NCBI GenBank assembly: GCA_033239125.1
Contig: BSWB01000006.1
Coordinates: 114,560,242-114,624,241 of the forward strand
Direction of reading: 5' to 3'
Origin: Fagopyrum homotropicum
Lineage: Eukaryota > Streptophyta > Magnoliopsida > Caryophyllales > Polygonaceae
Length of the DNA stretch: 64,000 nucleotides
Made by a program: the position numbers and the translations under genes
Shown here: piece after piece, positions 1 through 10,064 of the stretch
Numbering within the stretch: the first letter of the stretch is position 1
Layout: each line of letters begins with the position of its first letter
Notes under the pieces: model-generated
What the model was told of the DNA's origin: nothing
Databases searched by the model: none
What the model saw: the letters and a program-made list of their open reading frames with translations, nothing else

Positions 1-57
1 CGGAGAACCCGATTTAGTGAAGAACGAATGAATAGGAGAGAAAAATCTATTTCTACC

Positions 58-205
58 CCAAGAAACCACCCGACCTCGTACATCTGTAACAATCACAATG
101 GTATTGTTGAAACCGGCTTGAACATAAATAACCCCTTTGGGCATTCTTACGTGAATTAATACGCCTATTCCTTTGTGAACCAATTCTTGGTATGAGTTTT
201 GCCAT
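58..205 (-). pseudogene. rps11: Plastid rps11 5' fragment (nuclear plastid DNA)
   Basis: The minus strand begins with ATG at 205-203 and reads like the N-terminus of plastid ribosomal protein S11 ([13 protein letters not shown]). A small deletion then shifts the frame, and the reading resumes in another frame with the S11 core [14 protein letters not shown] followed by [11 protein letters not shown]. Similarity stops near position 58, where the usual S11 continuation is replaced by unrelated sequence. In the plastid the gene belongs to the small ribosomal subunit. Here it is truncated and frameshifted, and lies beside nuclear repeats, so it is read as a plastid-to-nucleus transfer. The AT-rich stretch up to about 310 may be the plastid region upstream of rps11, but I cannot confirm that. 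Confidence 0.8.
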
Positions 206-566
206 ATTTTATTGTTTGATAAATATGAGTCAGAGATATACGGAGATACCCGTCTTTCCATTCCTTTCTCTCTTTTCTTTTGATCTCGCATGAAAAAAAA
301 CTTACAGAGTTGAGCTGCATTTTTTTTGATAACGGAAAGCGGTTCGATCTCATAGTCGGCGCACCGACTATTAAATCGAAAGGCCAAAAATAATCGGCAG
401 ACGGACTAACTGTCATGACAGACCATGAAAAAAGAGAAAAAGAAAACACAAAAATACATGAAAGAATTAGGAAAATGAGGCTCTTAAAAGTTCTACTTTG
501 CAAAATGGGCTCCTACATAATATAGTAAAAAGTAGGCCTGCAAATCAAAAAAATAGGGAAGAATGC
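206..566. other. AT-rich spacer, no gene recognised
   Basis: Homopolymeric A and T runs and no convincing coding pattern. The first 100 bases may continue the plastid-derived segment upstream of rps11. Nothing else is recognised. Confidence 0.5.
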
Positions 567-813
567 AAATGATGGTGGTGAGTCCCTTCCTTCTACTTTT
601 TTCTTTTATTTCTCATTCCTTCATTTTTATCTCTCCTCACTTTATCTCAACCGTAACTCTCCCCCTCTTGTAAATGATAGTGGTGGGCCCTAATTTCTCT
701 ATTTCTTCACTTTTCTCTCTCTTCATTAACTTTTAATTTTTCCCTCTATTTCTTATTCCTTCATTTTTTTTCTCTCCTCACTTTATCCCACCCGGAACTC
801 TCTCCCTCATGTA
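567..813 (+). repeat. Imperfect tandem duplication, two units
   Basis: Two adjacent units (567-671 and 672-813) each begin AAATGATRGTGGTGRG and share a pyrimidine-rich body with CATTCCTTCATTTTT-like text and an ending of AACTCTCYCCCTC. The second unit is about 35 bases longer because of extra CT-rich sequence. No function is evident. Confidence 0.6.
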
Positions 814-1395
814 TTTTTTGGGTAGTTGGAACCAAATCTATATTTTTGGGTAGGCTATTTCCACTAAATTTTGGGTATGCTTTTGACTCGTTTTGTTAAA
901 TAGTATTAGTATGTGTTTGATGAATTGAGTATACTGTTTACCCAATTTATGGGTATTATTATTTTATGTTGTAAAATGTTACCCAAATTATTGGTACGGT
1001 TGGGCATTATATGTTTATTGTTGGGTATGTTTTATGGTATGTTTCTTATTGTTAAGTATGTTTAAAGTGAAATGTTGGGTATGTTTTATGGTTACCCAAA
1101 CTGTGTTATAATGACCAAATGTCATTTGGTATTAATGTTTGTGTAGAATATCGATTTATGTAAAATTTGGGTATGATAAATTCTACCCAATTTATGAGTG
1201 CATTGGGTATGAATATTTTATAACACAAAATTCTACCCAATTTATGGGTATGATATTTTTTGATATTTTAGTTTTTTTGGGTATGTTTGGGTTTTGGGTA
1301 TGTATGTTTTCGAGTATGTTTGTGTAGTTTGACAAAATTATTTTGGGTATGAATAGTAACGTTTTTGGGTAAACGAATTTTGGGTAGAAGGTGGG
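814..1395. repeat. GGGTA/TACCC motif-dense AT-rich tract
   Basis: The 7-8-mer TTTGGGTA, often TTGGGTATG, occurs roughly 15-20 times with irregular spacing. It is joined by the reverse form TACCCAATTTATGGGTA. The copies are not a regular satellite and are not the plant telomere repeat. It could be the interior of an unrecognised non-autonomous element. Confidence 0.5.
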
Positions 1396-3814
1396 AAAAT
1401 ATGCATGTTGAGAATTGTTCATTTTTGTAGTAGGTGGAGATAAATATCAAATATCAAATATGTCAAATCAAATGAGATGGACAAGTTGATAGCTTTTGTA
1501 CTATATTTATTCCAACCTATATTTTAGGGACCTAAATTTTCAATTGAAAAAGGGAGGAGTTTTAAATATCAACTCATTGGCCTAAAAAACCCAATTCACC
1601 AATTTATCCAAAATACATCATAAAAACCCCGAAAGCATGGACGCCCTCAAGGGAAAGCAGAATGATCCAATCAGCCGGAAGTGACGAGCATGAATGTTTA
1701 TCTTCGAGGGAAGTACACTAGTGGGAAGCCGGGGGAACAACTGTAGACACCCCATATTTGGGCTGCAACAAAGCTGTCCGAAGTCGATCACACATCCACG
1801 CCCCCTTCTCGAAAAACACTCGAACCACCACCAAGAAAGCATCAAAACAGAGAAGACGAAGCTGCAACACACGAATATTGTGATATAGAAATGTGTACAA
1901 CTTTGATGGTTAAAAGAGTAGTGATTTACAAGGGGACCATTGCTCGAAAAAAGAGTTGATTAACAACATTGAATGTTTGTTTAAGAAATTAGAATGAATA
2001 TTTTGTAAATCCGTTTTTTATTTCATATCATCCTAATAAAGGAGGAGAATGGGTCATTTTAACGTTTTTATTTTATTTTTTTAAGGGTCGTTTGTTGGTT
2101 TTGATTTGAGTGTGATTTTCACACTTATAAGTCCAAATGCAGTTGGACATATGCATATCACGGATTGGTAAATTCCCATGCCCTTAATTTTTAATTTTTC
2201 TTTTCATCTATGGTGTTTTTGGGGCCGTTAGGCCGTGAAAATGAAGCCCTTAGGACGAAAAATGACCAAACGTTAGTAACCTATATTTTTCAAAATAATT
2301 ATTATTAAAATCATTGCATGTGAAGCCATGGTGGTGGCTTGAAAGAGGCTTGTGAAGCCAAACCAAAAGACAATGGAAAAAATTGTTTTAAGCTAATAGT
2401 TTGTGTGGGTGCCCGCCAAACATTAATGTTTTTCAGATAATGCTATGAAGAAAATGTGTGGGTGCTCATCATCGTTGTTGGTTTTCACCCGTTTCGGTTT
2501 GTTCTCCTCCTCTTGATAAACAAATTTTGTTTAAGATCGTGAGTTTATCAAAGATCAAGGGGAAAAGACACATCTGAAAAACGAGTCCAAGTTCAACAAT
2601 GATTTTTAGAATAAAAAACAATCGCCCGAAGAGGTTCGCCAATGAATGTCAAAATCATATAGGGATGGGTATGATCTGGTAATAAGAGATCGGATTTTGA
2701 ATATGGCGTTGGATCACAACAATAGATCTCAAACAGAAAGATTCCAATAAAAACGTATCATTCGCATCTCGAATACAACTTGGAAAACCATCAATGGAAA
2801 AAGAGAATGGAAGGATCTCATTCGGAGGTGAAGGCGGAGAAGGCATAATCTAATGGCAAAGACAAAAAAAGCCAAAGGTACAGGATTACTTCCATACAGT
2901 GTTGGCTAGTTAAGCAACCAGAATTGAAGGCGGAGAAAAGGGGGTCACCCGACGGCGATTAGCCATGGCAAACAATAGCGGAAGAAAATTTGGAGAGGGA
3001 GCCAAAGGGTTTCGACAACCTATCATTGCAGGGTAGTGAAGAAAAGAATTGGAGTGTGCTTAGAACAAACCCATAAAAGACAAGCCCAAACCAAATATTA
3101 CTTGAGCATTGGTTTTGATATTTTTGTCTAAAACATATCATGCACAAGAAACCAATTTAATCAAAGAGGGTTAAAAGCTTAAGTGTATCTGAGAAGCCAT
3201 GGGAAAAAAACACAGAAAACGGCATATCTCATCATCAAGTCAAGGAATGAAATGAAACCGTGCTCGAGGCATGAACAAGCGAATCTGAAGCCAACAACCT
3301 CTGAGGCTCCTAACTATGGTTTCAAATGGATGGTAGATTCAAGAAAAAAGAGGTTGGTTCAGACAAAAGGCAAGAATGGTACCAAAAAAGCTAGGCTTTG
3401 AGTTTTTGAAAATTAGTTATGTTGAGAGTTCTTGGGTTAAGTCTTGACTGGAAACTAATGTTGTGGCTTATTAGGTGCTCTCTCATGTCGTTCTTCCTGG
3501 TAACTAGGTTTGGGTTTTTGTTCAGATTTTGGTTATGGAAATCATCTTTATGGATTTTAGAATTGTTATAAGGTAATTTTGATTGAGTTGTTGACTCCAC
3601 AAAGAGCCAAGATCAATTAAGCGAAGAACACCGGTTGAATTAAGATGAAAAGAGGGGATTTACCCTTTGATTTTTGAGGGGTGAAAGGTTTTCTCTTTTG
3701 TGTACAATAGAGAGGTTTTCTCTGAATTGGACAAGAGTTGTTCTACATTGGCAGAACGACAAATAGTCAAAGCAAACACTTTCTCTCTCTCAAATCAACG
3801 AGTGTAGTTATTTA
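1396..3814. other. Intergenic region without a recognisable gene
   Basis: Only short open frames without family motifs were seen. A less AT-rich patch near 1620-1880 and a gene-like patch near 2640-3400 have short frames that do not resemble any protein I recognise. They may be remnants of genes or elements. Simple T- and A-rich runs separate them. Confidence 0.4.
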
Positions 3815-4684
3815 GGGCATGTTTACCAAAGGTTTATAAATCTTTCATTTAGTTTATAAACCCACGTTGAATTTTTGGTGAGCGTTTACATGTTAACGGG
3901 TTTATTTTTGAATGAGTTTATTCGGGTTTATAAACCCGTACAAAATAATCTCATTGACCCAAGTTTATTTTTGTTATATGGGTTTATTATTTTGCTATGC
4001 TCCAAATTGTACTGATATTTTCACCATTCTATTCAACCCTAACAGGACCGGAGAAGTGACAATAGGTGACGAGAGAAGAGCTGGCGACAAGGCTGCGACT
4101 GCCAGCCGACTGCTTGGCTGTGACGACAAAACCATCCGCCCTTCCTCCAAGATCTACTTTCGATAGACCATCCATTTCGAATGACATAAATTTGGAACCC
4201 CAAGTAGTATTCGTATGTTAGAAGATTCTTCTTATATACCTCCATTGTTCGGGGCCACATAGAAGCAAAGAGAGACCCAGTAGGGCGCGCTGGGTTCTCC
4301 CTTTGGGTTCATCAAAGAAGGAGGTATTGGCTGCTCGAACGCCTTTGTTGTTGATAGGGCAAAGTCTTCAGATCTCTCTTTGCTTCAGTCCGCCGATAGA
4401 GCAAAAGTCTTCAGTCTCCTGGCAAAGCTTCAGTTGAACGATGGTTGATTCTCAGACATGACTTATAAAATCCTGGGTCAGTTGTTACTTTAAAAAAATT
4501 ATTGGGGCAAAAATATATTTTGAACAAAAATAAACCCAAACAAAAACCCATAAATAAATATGTTTTAAAAATAATATATATAAACTGATCGGGTTTATAA
4601 CTCCGAAAATAAACTATAAATCCATATAAACCCATTTATTTTATAAACACATAAAAAAAATAAAAACCTTTTGTAAACAGTCCC
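3815..4684. mobile_element. PIF/Harbinger-like non-autonomous DNA transposon (Tourist-like)
   Basis: The ends form imperfect terminal inverted repeats: GGGCATGTTTACCAAAGG on the left, and on the right the inverse of GGGACTGTTTACAAAAGG. Both sides are flanked by the trinucleotide TTA (3812-3814 and 4685-4687), which matches the TTA/TAA target duplication of PIF/Harbinger and Tourist elements. Both subterminal regions are rich in TTTATAAACCC motifs in inverse orientation. The interior from about 4040 to 4440 is clearly less AT-rich and does not resemble the subterminal repeats, so it may be captured host sequence. No transposase is visible, so movement would depend on an enzyme supplied elsewhere. 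Confidence 0.72.
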
Positions 4685-4687
4685 TTA

Positions 4688-5298
4688 GGTTTTTTCCTCT
4701 CTCAAACGTTATTTTTAGCTAAATGAAACAAGAAACCGGGATATCAAGTGGGAGATGGAGCTTTGACTTACTCCCGAGCGAACCAACACTAAACCCGGTT
4801 CATTATTAGCTTGGGTTGCCACATAATTTTGACTTATTTACAACTTATCTCTCAAAGTTATGGTTTTCACGTAATATACTCCTAGTTTTTACTTAAGAAA
4901 TTACAAACAAGTTCGAACAAAGTTGGTACTCCTAGTTTTGGTTTCAACGTAATATAATCTTAGCTAAACGACGTCGTTTCGTGTGTTCTAGCTCAATTCC
5001 TCCCTCTAAACTTGTATGTCAATATGTGCTTTAGTGTATAACTTTCATTGTGATTTGGGTGTAACAAGAATATCTATTGTTGCTTTGATGTAGACATACA
5101 CTTGTACAAGATAAGAATAAGATGCTTATTTGTATTCAAAAATATATTCAAAGCAATCCAAAATGCACAATGATTCCATATTCAATTCCTTCGGACATAC
5201 GTATCTTCTACATCTATAGAAGAAACTTACACTTAACCTAGCTTCTTCAAATCTTCACATAAACTATTTAGAGAACTCATTTGAGATATTGAGTTACC
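4688..5298 (+). other. Upstream region of the ribosome-inactivating protein gene
   Basis: AT-rich non-coding sequence between the DNA transposon and the gene at 5299. A weak TATA-like TATAGAAG lies about 80 bases before the start codon and could set a 5' leader of about 50 bases. No other motif is distinctive. Confidence 0.35.
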
Positions 5299-6309
5299 AT
5301 GCTTAGTGTATCCAACAAAATTGACCGAGTGAGTTTCAACCTCTCAACGGGAAACTACATAGACTTGATTCAACATTTACGCAACTTGGTGCAACAATCA
5401 GGACGAGACTTGCGTAACCTCCAAGTTCAACGTGATGTCGAACCGCAAGATTGGATCGAGCTCGCACTTTCGACAGGCTACCGTACCATCACTCTCAAGA
5501 TCCGGAAAGACAATCTCTACTTATACGGCTACAAGATGGGGAACGGTCTTTGGCTCGAGTTTAACCGAGACAATGACGGAAAAACTCACTTGGTTCCAGG
5601 GTCGACGTTCCTCGGGTTCACCGGAAGCTACACCGATCTCGAGAAGGTAGCTCAAAGGCCCATAATAGGCATGCCGATAAGCTTAAGACTAGTGTTGAGC
5701 GCTATCAACGACCTCGCTGTGGTCGACGAAGGGTGGTCGAGAGCACGACACTTGGCGGTCTTGATCGTCGTGATATGCGAGGCGACGAGGTTTGAGGAGT
5801 TGTCACGTGGGTTAATCGACGCAATGAAGGGTGAAAGCACAGCGGTGATCGAAGATTGGATGATGAAGTGGGTTCGTGCTCGAGGGCATCAACCGACGTG
5901 GCTAGTGAATTGGAAGGCGAAGGTAGTTGGAGGAGGTGGGTATGATCATTTAGATGTTTATGGATACTTGAAAGTTAAGTATTGGGTATGTGGTGTGTAT
6001 CATGAAGTTATGTTGTTTCAAAGATCGTGGGAAGGTAACGCAAAAGTTTATGTTGGAAAGTGTCTTCCTTTATTGACGACGGTAACGAAAGTGCCGACGG
6101 ATATGCCGTTAGACGACGTTGTGATGGTTGAAGCGGATTTGATGGATCGTATGCATGAATGGTTTGTTTCGGATCGACGGATTATTAGGGTTAAAGGGCC
6201 ACCCCATCGGTTTGGGAGGGAGTTTGGAAATGCAATGTTTGGTAAGATTACGTTTATGGAAAATGATACGATTAAGATTAGTGCAAAGTGGAATCGGCTT
6301 TCGCAGTAA
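5299..6309 (+). CDS. Ribosome-inactivating protein (type 1-like, no signal peptide, C-terminal extension)
   Basis: An uninterrupted 336-residue single-exon frame whose first 210 residues fit the plant ribosome-inactivating N-glycosidase family, enzymes that remove one adenine from the large rRNA sarcin-ricin loop. Visible landmarks are VSFNLS near residue 11, the first active-site tyrosine Tyr74 in YLYGYK, FTGSYTDLE at 107-115, the catalytic Glu161/Arg164 pair in CEATRFEE, and a tryptophan in VNW (Trp205). The stretch that normally carries the second active-site tyrosine reads AINDLAVVDEG (135-145) and has no tyrosine. The protein starts directly in the toxin fold without a secretion signal, so a nucleocytoplasmic location is inferred. 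Residues 215-336 are an extension without lectin QxW repeats. Their pattern loosely recalls the DUF6598-type domain of some plant RIP-like proteins, but this is uncertain. A single host gene in a transposon-rich region; activity is unproven. Confidence 0.85.
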   Translation: MLSVSNKIDRVSFNLSTGNYIDLIQHLRNLVQQSGRDLRNLQVQRDVEPQDWIELALSTGYRTITLKIRKDNLYLYGYKMGNGLWLEFNRDNDGKTHLVPGSTFLGFTGSYTDLEKVAQRPIIGMPISLRLVLSAINDLAVVDEGWSRARHLAVLIVVICEATRFEELSRGLIDAMKGESTAVIEDWMMKWVRARGHQPTWLVNWKAKVVGGGGYDHLDVYGYLKVKYWVCGVYHEVMLFQRSWEGNAKVYVGKCLPLLTTVTKVPTDMPLDDVVMVEADLMDRMHEWFVSDRRIIRVKGPPHRFGREFGNAMFGKITFMENDTIKISAKWNRLSQ

Positions 6310-6395
6310 CTCGCATTTAGATGTGCGAAGGGTTTCGTGTCTCTTTAAGCCATAAAATGTTCGTGTTCCGCACATTTATTATCATATTAGGTTTT

Positions 6396-6401
6396 AATAA
6401 A
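6396..6401 (+). terminator. Polyadenylation signal AATAAA of the RIP gene
   Basis: A canonical AATAAA about 87 bases after the TAA stop, within a T-rich 3' flank, is the best candidate near-upstream element for 3' end formation. Confidence 0.5.
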
Positions 6402-6439
6402 TCTTCTTTTGTTTATCAATACACATGTTCTTATGGATA

Positions 6440-6700
6440 TCTTCTCAAGATTGATTCTACATTAGAGAATATGCTTAGGTCATGATCCAAGCTTAGTTTT
6501 GTTATGGTATCAGAAAAGGGAGACATATAATCTATTTTTGCAAAAAAAATCTTTAAATTCTCGTTCCTTGAGAATTCTTGCATTTCCTTGCATCCTCTTA
6601 CGATTCTTGGTCGAACTGATTCGTGATGGGAGATAGTGAGGATTCTACATCTCCTCATATAGCTACAAATCCGAATGATACACTTTGTATTGTTTGTTGT
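6440..6700 (+). mobile_element. Ty1/copia fragment: primer-binding site and gag start
   Basis: TGGTATCAGA at 6505-6514 matches the initiator-methionine tRNA primer-binding site used by plant copia elements, here followed by AAAGG rather than the usual GC. After about 110 bases an ATG at 6626 opens MGDSEDSTSPHIATNPNDTL, the typical Ser/Thr/Pro-rich opening of copia gag followed by Asn-Pro-x-Asp. The frame is then lost. Some sequence before 6505 is presumably the end of its LTR, but no clean LTR boundary is visible. It starts within about 100 bases of the RIP polyadenylation signal. Confidence 0.55.
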
Positions 6701-8110
6701 TCCTTGTGAAAGTTAAATATAAAGAGCAATTTTAAAAAGATTAAGAAAGTACATAAAATATACAGTTTCCTTTCTAGGGTATATAATGAACGGATTCTAG
6801 GGATATGTATATAGATGGAGAAGATAGCGGAGATATAAAAATAACGTAATAGATGAACTTTATTACAAATATTTTAAGATCGATAATATACACGCAAAAA
6901 TTATTTATTATAATTTCATGAGAAAAATATGTGTAAGTCACTCGGCCTCCTGAGACATGAAAGAGTAAGAGAATATTAGGTGTTGATGTGATATTACTTT
7001 TGGGATGTGTAAGCCAATACATGCTTCAACTCTCAAGCAATCACCAGCTTGTATATGTTTTCCCATAAGCTTGATAAGCTCCTATATATATAGTTGCCAA
7101 AAAATTGTCTTCCACCGCATCCTATATGTTCTCAACCACGTGTACGCTTTATTGTTATAAATGATAGTAAATATAAAAAGTGGATATTATTTTTTTATGT
7201 GATAGTTAGGTCTTTCAGTGACCGTGAGTGTGTTCATAGCATAATGTTTTCTATATAAAAAATGCCCAAAGAAAATCCAATCCCGTCTAAAAAGAACGCG
7301 CCTAACGCGCCACCTGCGTCTGCTTCCCTTCTTCCCCAAAACCACAAAAAAATCGAGATCTCAAATTACCAAATCTCTGAATGTTGTCTTGCCTCAAACA
7401 CTTCTCTCAGATGGCCTCCATGGCTACCGGAATTTTTTAGAACCGTAATCTCCCAATAACAGTCCAGCTGATGTAGAAAATAAACTTCCCTTTTGTTGGA
7501 TCTGGAAGGAAAAACTCAAAGATGTCGATGGAGAAGCACTTCATCAAGCTTACAATCAAAATAGAGGTAAGATAAAAGCGAATCGAAGACCTAAACACTC
7601 CTTATGGCGGACGGGAATAGGCAGAAACAACGTGAGGTGTCGCCGACGGCGGGGAAGAGAAGGGTTGACTAGTCCCGAATTCTTCAAATAAGCTAGGAGG
7701 TGTTCATTTGAATCTATTCTTGACCCAAACCTGGATGGAAGATCCAAGTTCCAACTTGGATAATGCAAACACCGCTTGGCCTCATTGGAGTATGCCTTGT
7801 GAACACTAGCTGAGAACGAAAATAAAAAATGAAACCAGTACATCTAGAGCTATTAATAGGTGTTTTCTTTTCATGATCTTTGATTGCTTGCAGCCTATGT
7901 ATAAGCCTTTAAAACCGGCGAAATATAGCTTGGCTAGAGTTGGACAATCAGTTCCTTGATGAGGATACCCAGTTATACCTAAAAGGTTTTACGTGGTCTG
8001 TTGGAAGAGGTCCAACAGAAGTAGGAGACCTGCCCGGCCTTGACAAGGTTTAGAGAAAGGATGTCTCGTACTGAGGCACCATACTTCTCCATGTGAGTAG
8101 ATGGACTGAT
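6701..8110. other. Intergenic region, AT-rich then mixed
   Basis: No coding pattern was recognised. The part after about 7850 may already belong to the decayed chromovirus that follows (RNaseH-integrase linker), but it is too degenerate to state. The short open frames at 7262-7459 and 7556-7843 show no family motif. Confidence 0.4.
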
Positions 8111-8114
8111 GAAG

Positions 8115-9430
8115 AGTCATGACCGCTTTTGTGTACCTGCTGATGCAGATGGAGACAGAGAATATTACGGTATACCTACTGTACGCCTTATTCAGTACAT
8201 TCAGGTACGAGTAAGATGTACCACGAGATAAGACGATTATATTTTATGAAGCCGATATAACCAGATTTGTGATACAGTGTGTGACATGTCAGTAGGTCCA
8301 GATAGAGTATGTCCGATCTAGAGATAAGCCCCACCCACTACCAGTGCAATAGTAGAATTTAGGAGGACATCTCTATGGACTTTGTTATGGGATTGTGACC
8401 CAATAGAAGATTGATGTTATCTGGATTGTTGGTAACAGATTAATGAAACCGGAACGTTTCATTTCTATCAGAAGGATGTGGCTAGTGAATGAATTGGCTG
8501 AGGAGTACACTAGACAGATAGTGAGACTCCATGGTATACCGAGAACGATCATTTCTGATCGAGATGGATGTTTTTACTTTGAGATTTTGGGCAGCAGATT
8601 CAGACTTCTTTGGGTATGAGTTTGTACCTCATGACTACACTTCACCCCCTGACAGATGGTCAGTTAGAGAGGATCATCTAGATCTTAAAGATCTATTATA
8701 AGTTGTAAGTTGAATGAGAAACGTGGATGGTTATATTACCTTCCATTAATGAGTTTATTATATAACAATGAAGGACGTGCATCTTTCTGGGATGGCCATA
8801 TGAGGCAATAAATAGACATAGATGTCGTATATCCTTATGCAAGAAGTGATCTAGTAGTAGTGGTGGAATAACACCTGACCAGATTCAGGATTTTATAGTT
8901 CAAGTAACGTTGATTGAAGGAAGAATGCTGGCTGTATAGAGTCGCCAAATATTATATGTAGACAAGAGACATTAACCTCTAAAGTTCAAGCGAGAGTTCA
9001 TGTCCGGCTAAAAGTATCTCAGCTGCGAGACGTTAGACGTGTTAATATGGAAAAGGAACTGAGTTTCCATTATGATGGTTTATTTGAGATCGACCAGTAC
9101 GGAGAAGGCAGCATGATGTTTAGCTTTGCCTATGAGATTAGAGGATATCCACCCAGTGTTTCACATGTCTCAACTGAGGAAGTATATACCATACTCGAGA
9201 CACCTTCTGAGTTACGGTGATTTGGTGGTTGAGTCCAACCACACTTTTGTTGAGCATTCGATTACATTCTTGGAATGAGATATGAAACGCTTGCATTCGA
9301 AAGACATTCCCATATTGAGGATATGATGGTCGAGATGAAGACCTGAAGAGGCTATGTGAGAGAATGAGGATAGTGTCCTGAGGAACTATCCAGAGTATAT
9401 GTTGGGACAGACCCATTTGTGGGAGCACGA
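8115..9430 (+). pseudogene. Decayed chromovirus (Ty3/gypsy) integrase and chromodomain
   Basis: Read piecewise in shifting frames, the plus strand follows a chromovirus integrase: a VCVP-like linker, zinc-finger text near 8240-8300, the MDFVMGL-like first catalytic aspartate region near 8375, and IISDRD near 8550. Near 9105-9190 comes the integrase C-terminus, LALPMRLEDIHPVFHMSQLRKYI. A chromodomain-like tail follows at 9225-9405 with HTFVEHS and NEDSVLRNYPEYM. Many frameshifts and stops show long inactivity. It is the same class as the minus-strand copy at 13440-15011, so the two can be used to read each other. No gag, protease or reverse transcriptase of this copy is recognisable. Confidence 0.7.
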
Positions 9431-9539
9431 GTAGATCTTAGTGCTATCTTGATGAATGTTCTGCTTATGTGCTTATATGCCTTTGTGTGTTATTCCATGC
9501 TAGCTGTGATGTGATTTATGATCTTAGTAGATCTTGATG

Positions 9540-9980
9540 TGCTAGCGTGATGTATGCTATAGCTGGAGAGGATTACTTCCTCCACACTACCCGAGTATGA
9601 TTATATTTATAGCTAAAGATGGTTCTTTCCTCCATGCTATTTGAGTGAGATTAGGATTCAGCTGGAGATGGTTCTTTCCTCCATGCCACCTTGATGGACA
9701 TAGTTTAGTGGAGATGTGATTCCTCCATGCGATATATATGTTTATGGGTTGGCTAGAGACGTATTTCCTCTATGCCTATGATATGTTTTGGCTAGAGATG
9801 TGCTTCCTCTATGCCTTATGATGTGGTATGGCGAGAGACGTGATTCCTCTACGCCTTTGGGTAGCGTTTTGGCCCTGTTTCCTGGAGATGATGATTCCTC
9901 CATGTTTATACTTGAGGTTATAGATTGTTATAGGTTGTGATCTTTTGAACGGAGATGTGATACCTCCAATAGAAAGAGTG
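9540..9980 (+). repeat. Degenerate tandem repeats between integrase and 3' LTR
   Basis: About nine to ten copies of a unit of roughly 40-60 bases centred on GGCTAGAGATGTGNTTCCTCYATGCC, with variants such as CTGGAGATGGTTCTTTCCTCCATGC. They occupy most of the non-coding segment between the chromodomain and the polypurine tract. Unit length varies and spacer text differs, so this is a decayed minisatellite. Confidence 0.65.
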
Positions 9981-10050
9981 AGGGTTATACCTCGGCGTAT
10001 GGGTCCGAGAGGATTTGAGAATTGTTCAAGTTTCGGGACAAAATTTTTTT

Positions 10051-10064
10051 TAAGGGGTGTTGGA
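10051..10064 (+). promoter_or_regulatory. Polypurine tract region of the + chromovirus
   Basis: AAGTTTCGGGACAAAATT followed by a T run and AAGGGGTGTTGGA precedes the LTR start. This is the usual layout of chromovirus 3' ends, where plus-strand synthesis is primed at a purine-rich stretch next to the LTR. Confidence 0.5.

Noticed and set aside
814..1395. Interstitial telomere repeat
   Set aside because: The motif is TTTGGGTA-like with irregular spacing, not tandem TTTAGGG.
1139..1450. Open frames on both strands in the GGGTA tract
   Set aside because: They are low-complexity Ile/Tyr/Asn-rich readings of AT-rich repeats, with no family motif.
3183..3401. 72-codon Lys-rich open frame
   Set aside because: Short, isolated, no recognisable domain and no conserved neighbour; not called as a gene.
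5299..6309. Type 2 (two-chain, lectin-bearing) ribosome-inactivating protein
   Set aside because: The C-terminal 120 residues lack QxW repeats and are much too short for the lectin chain.
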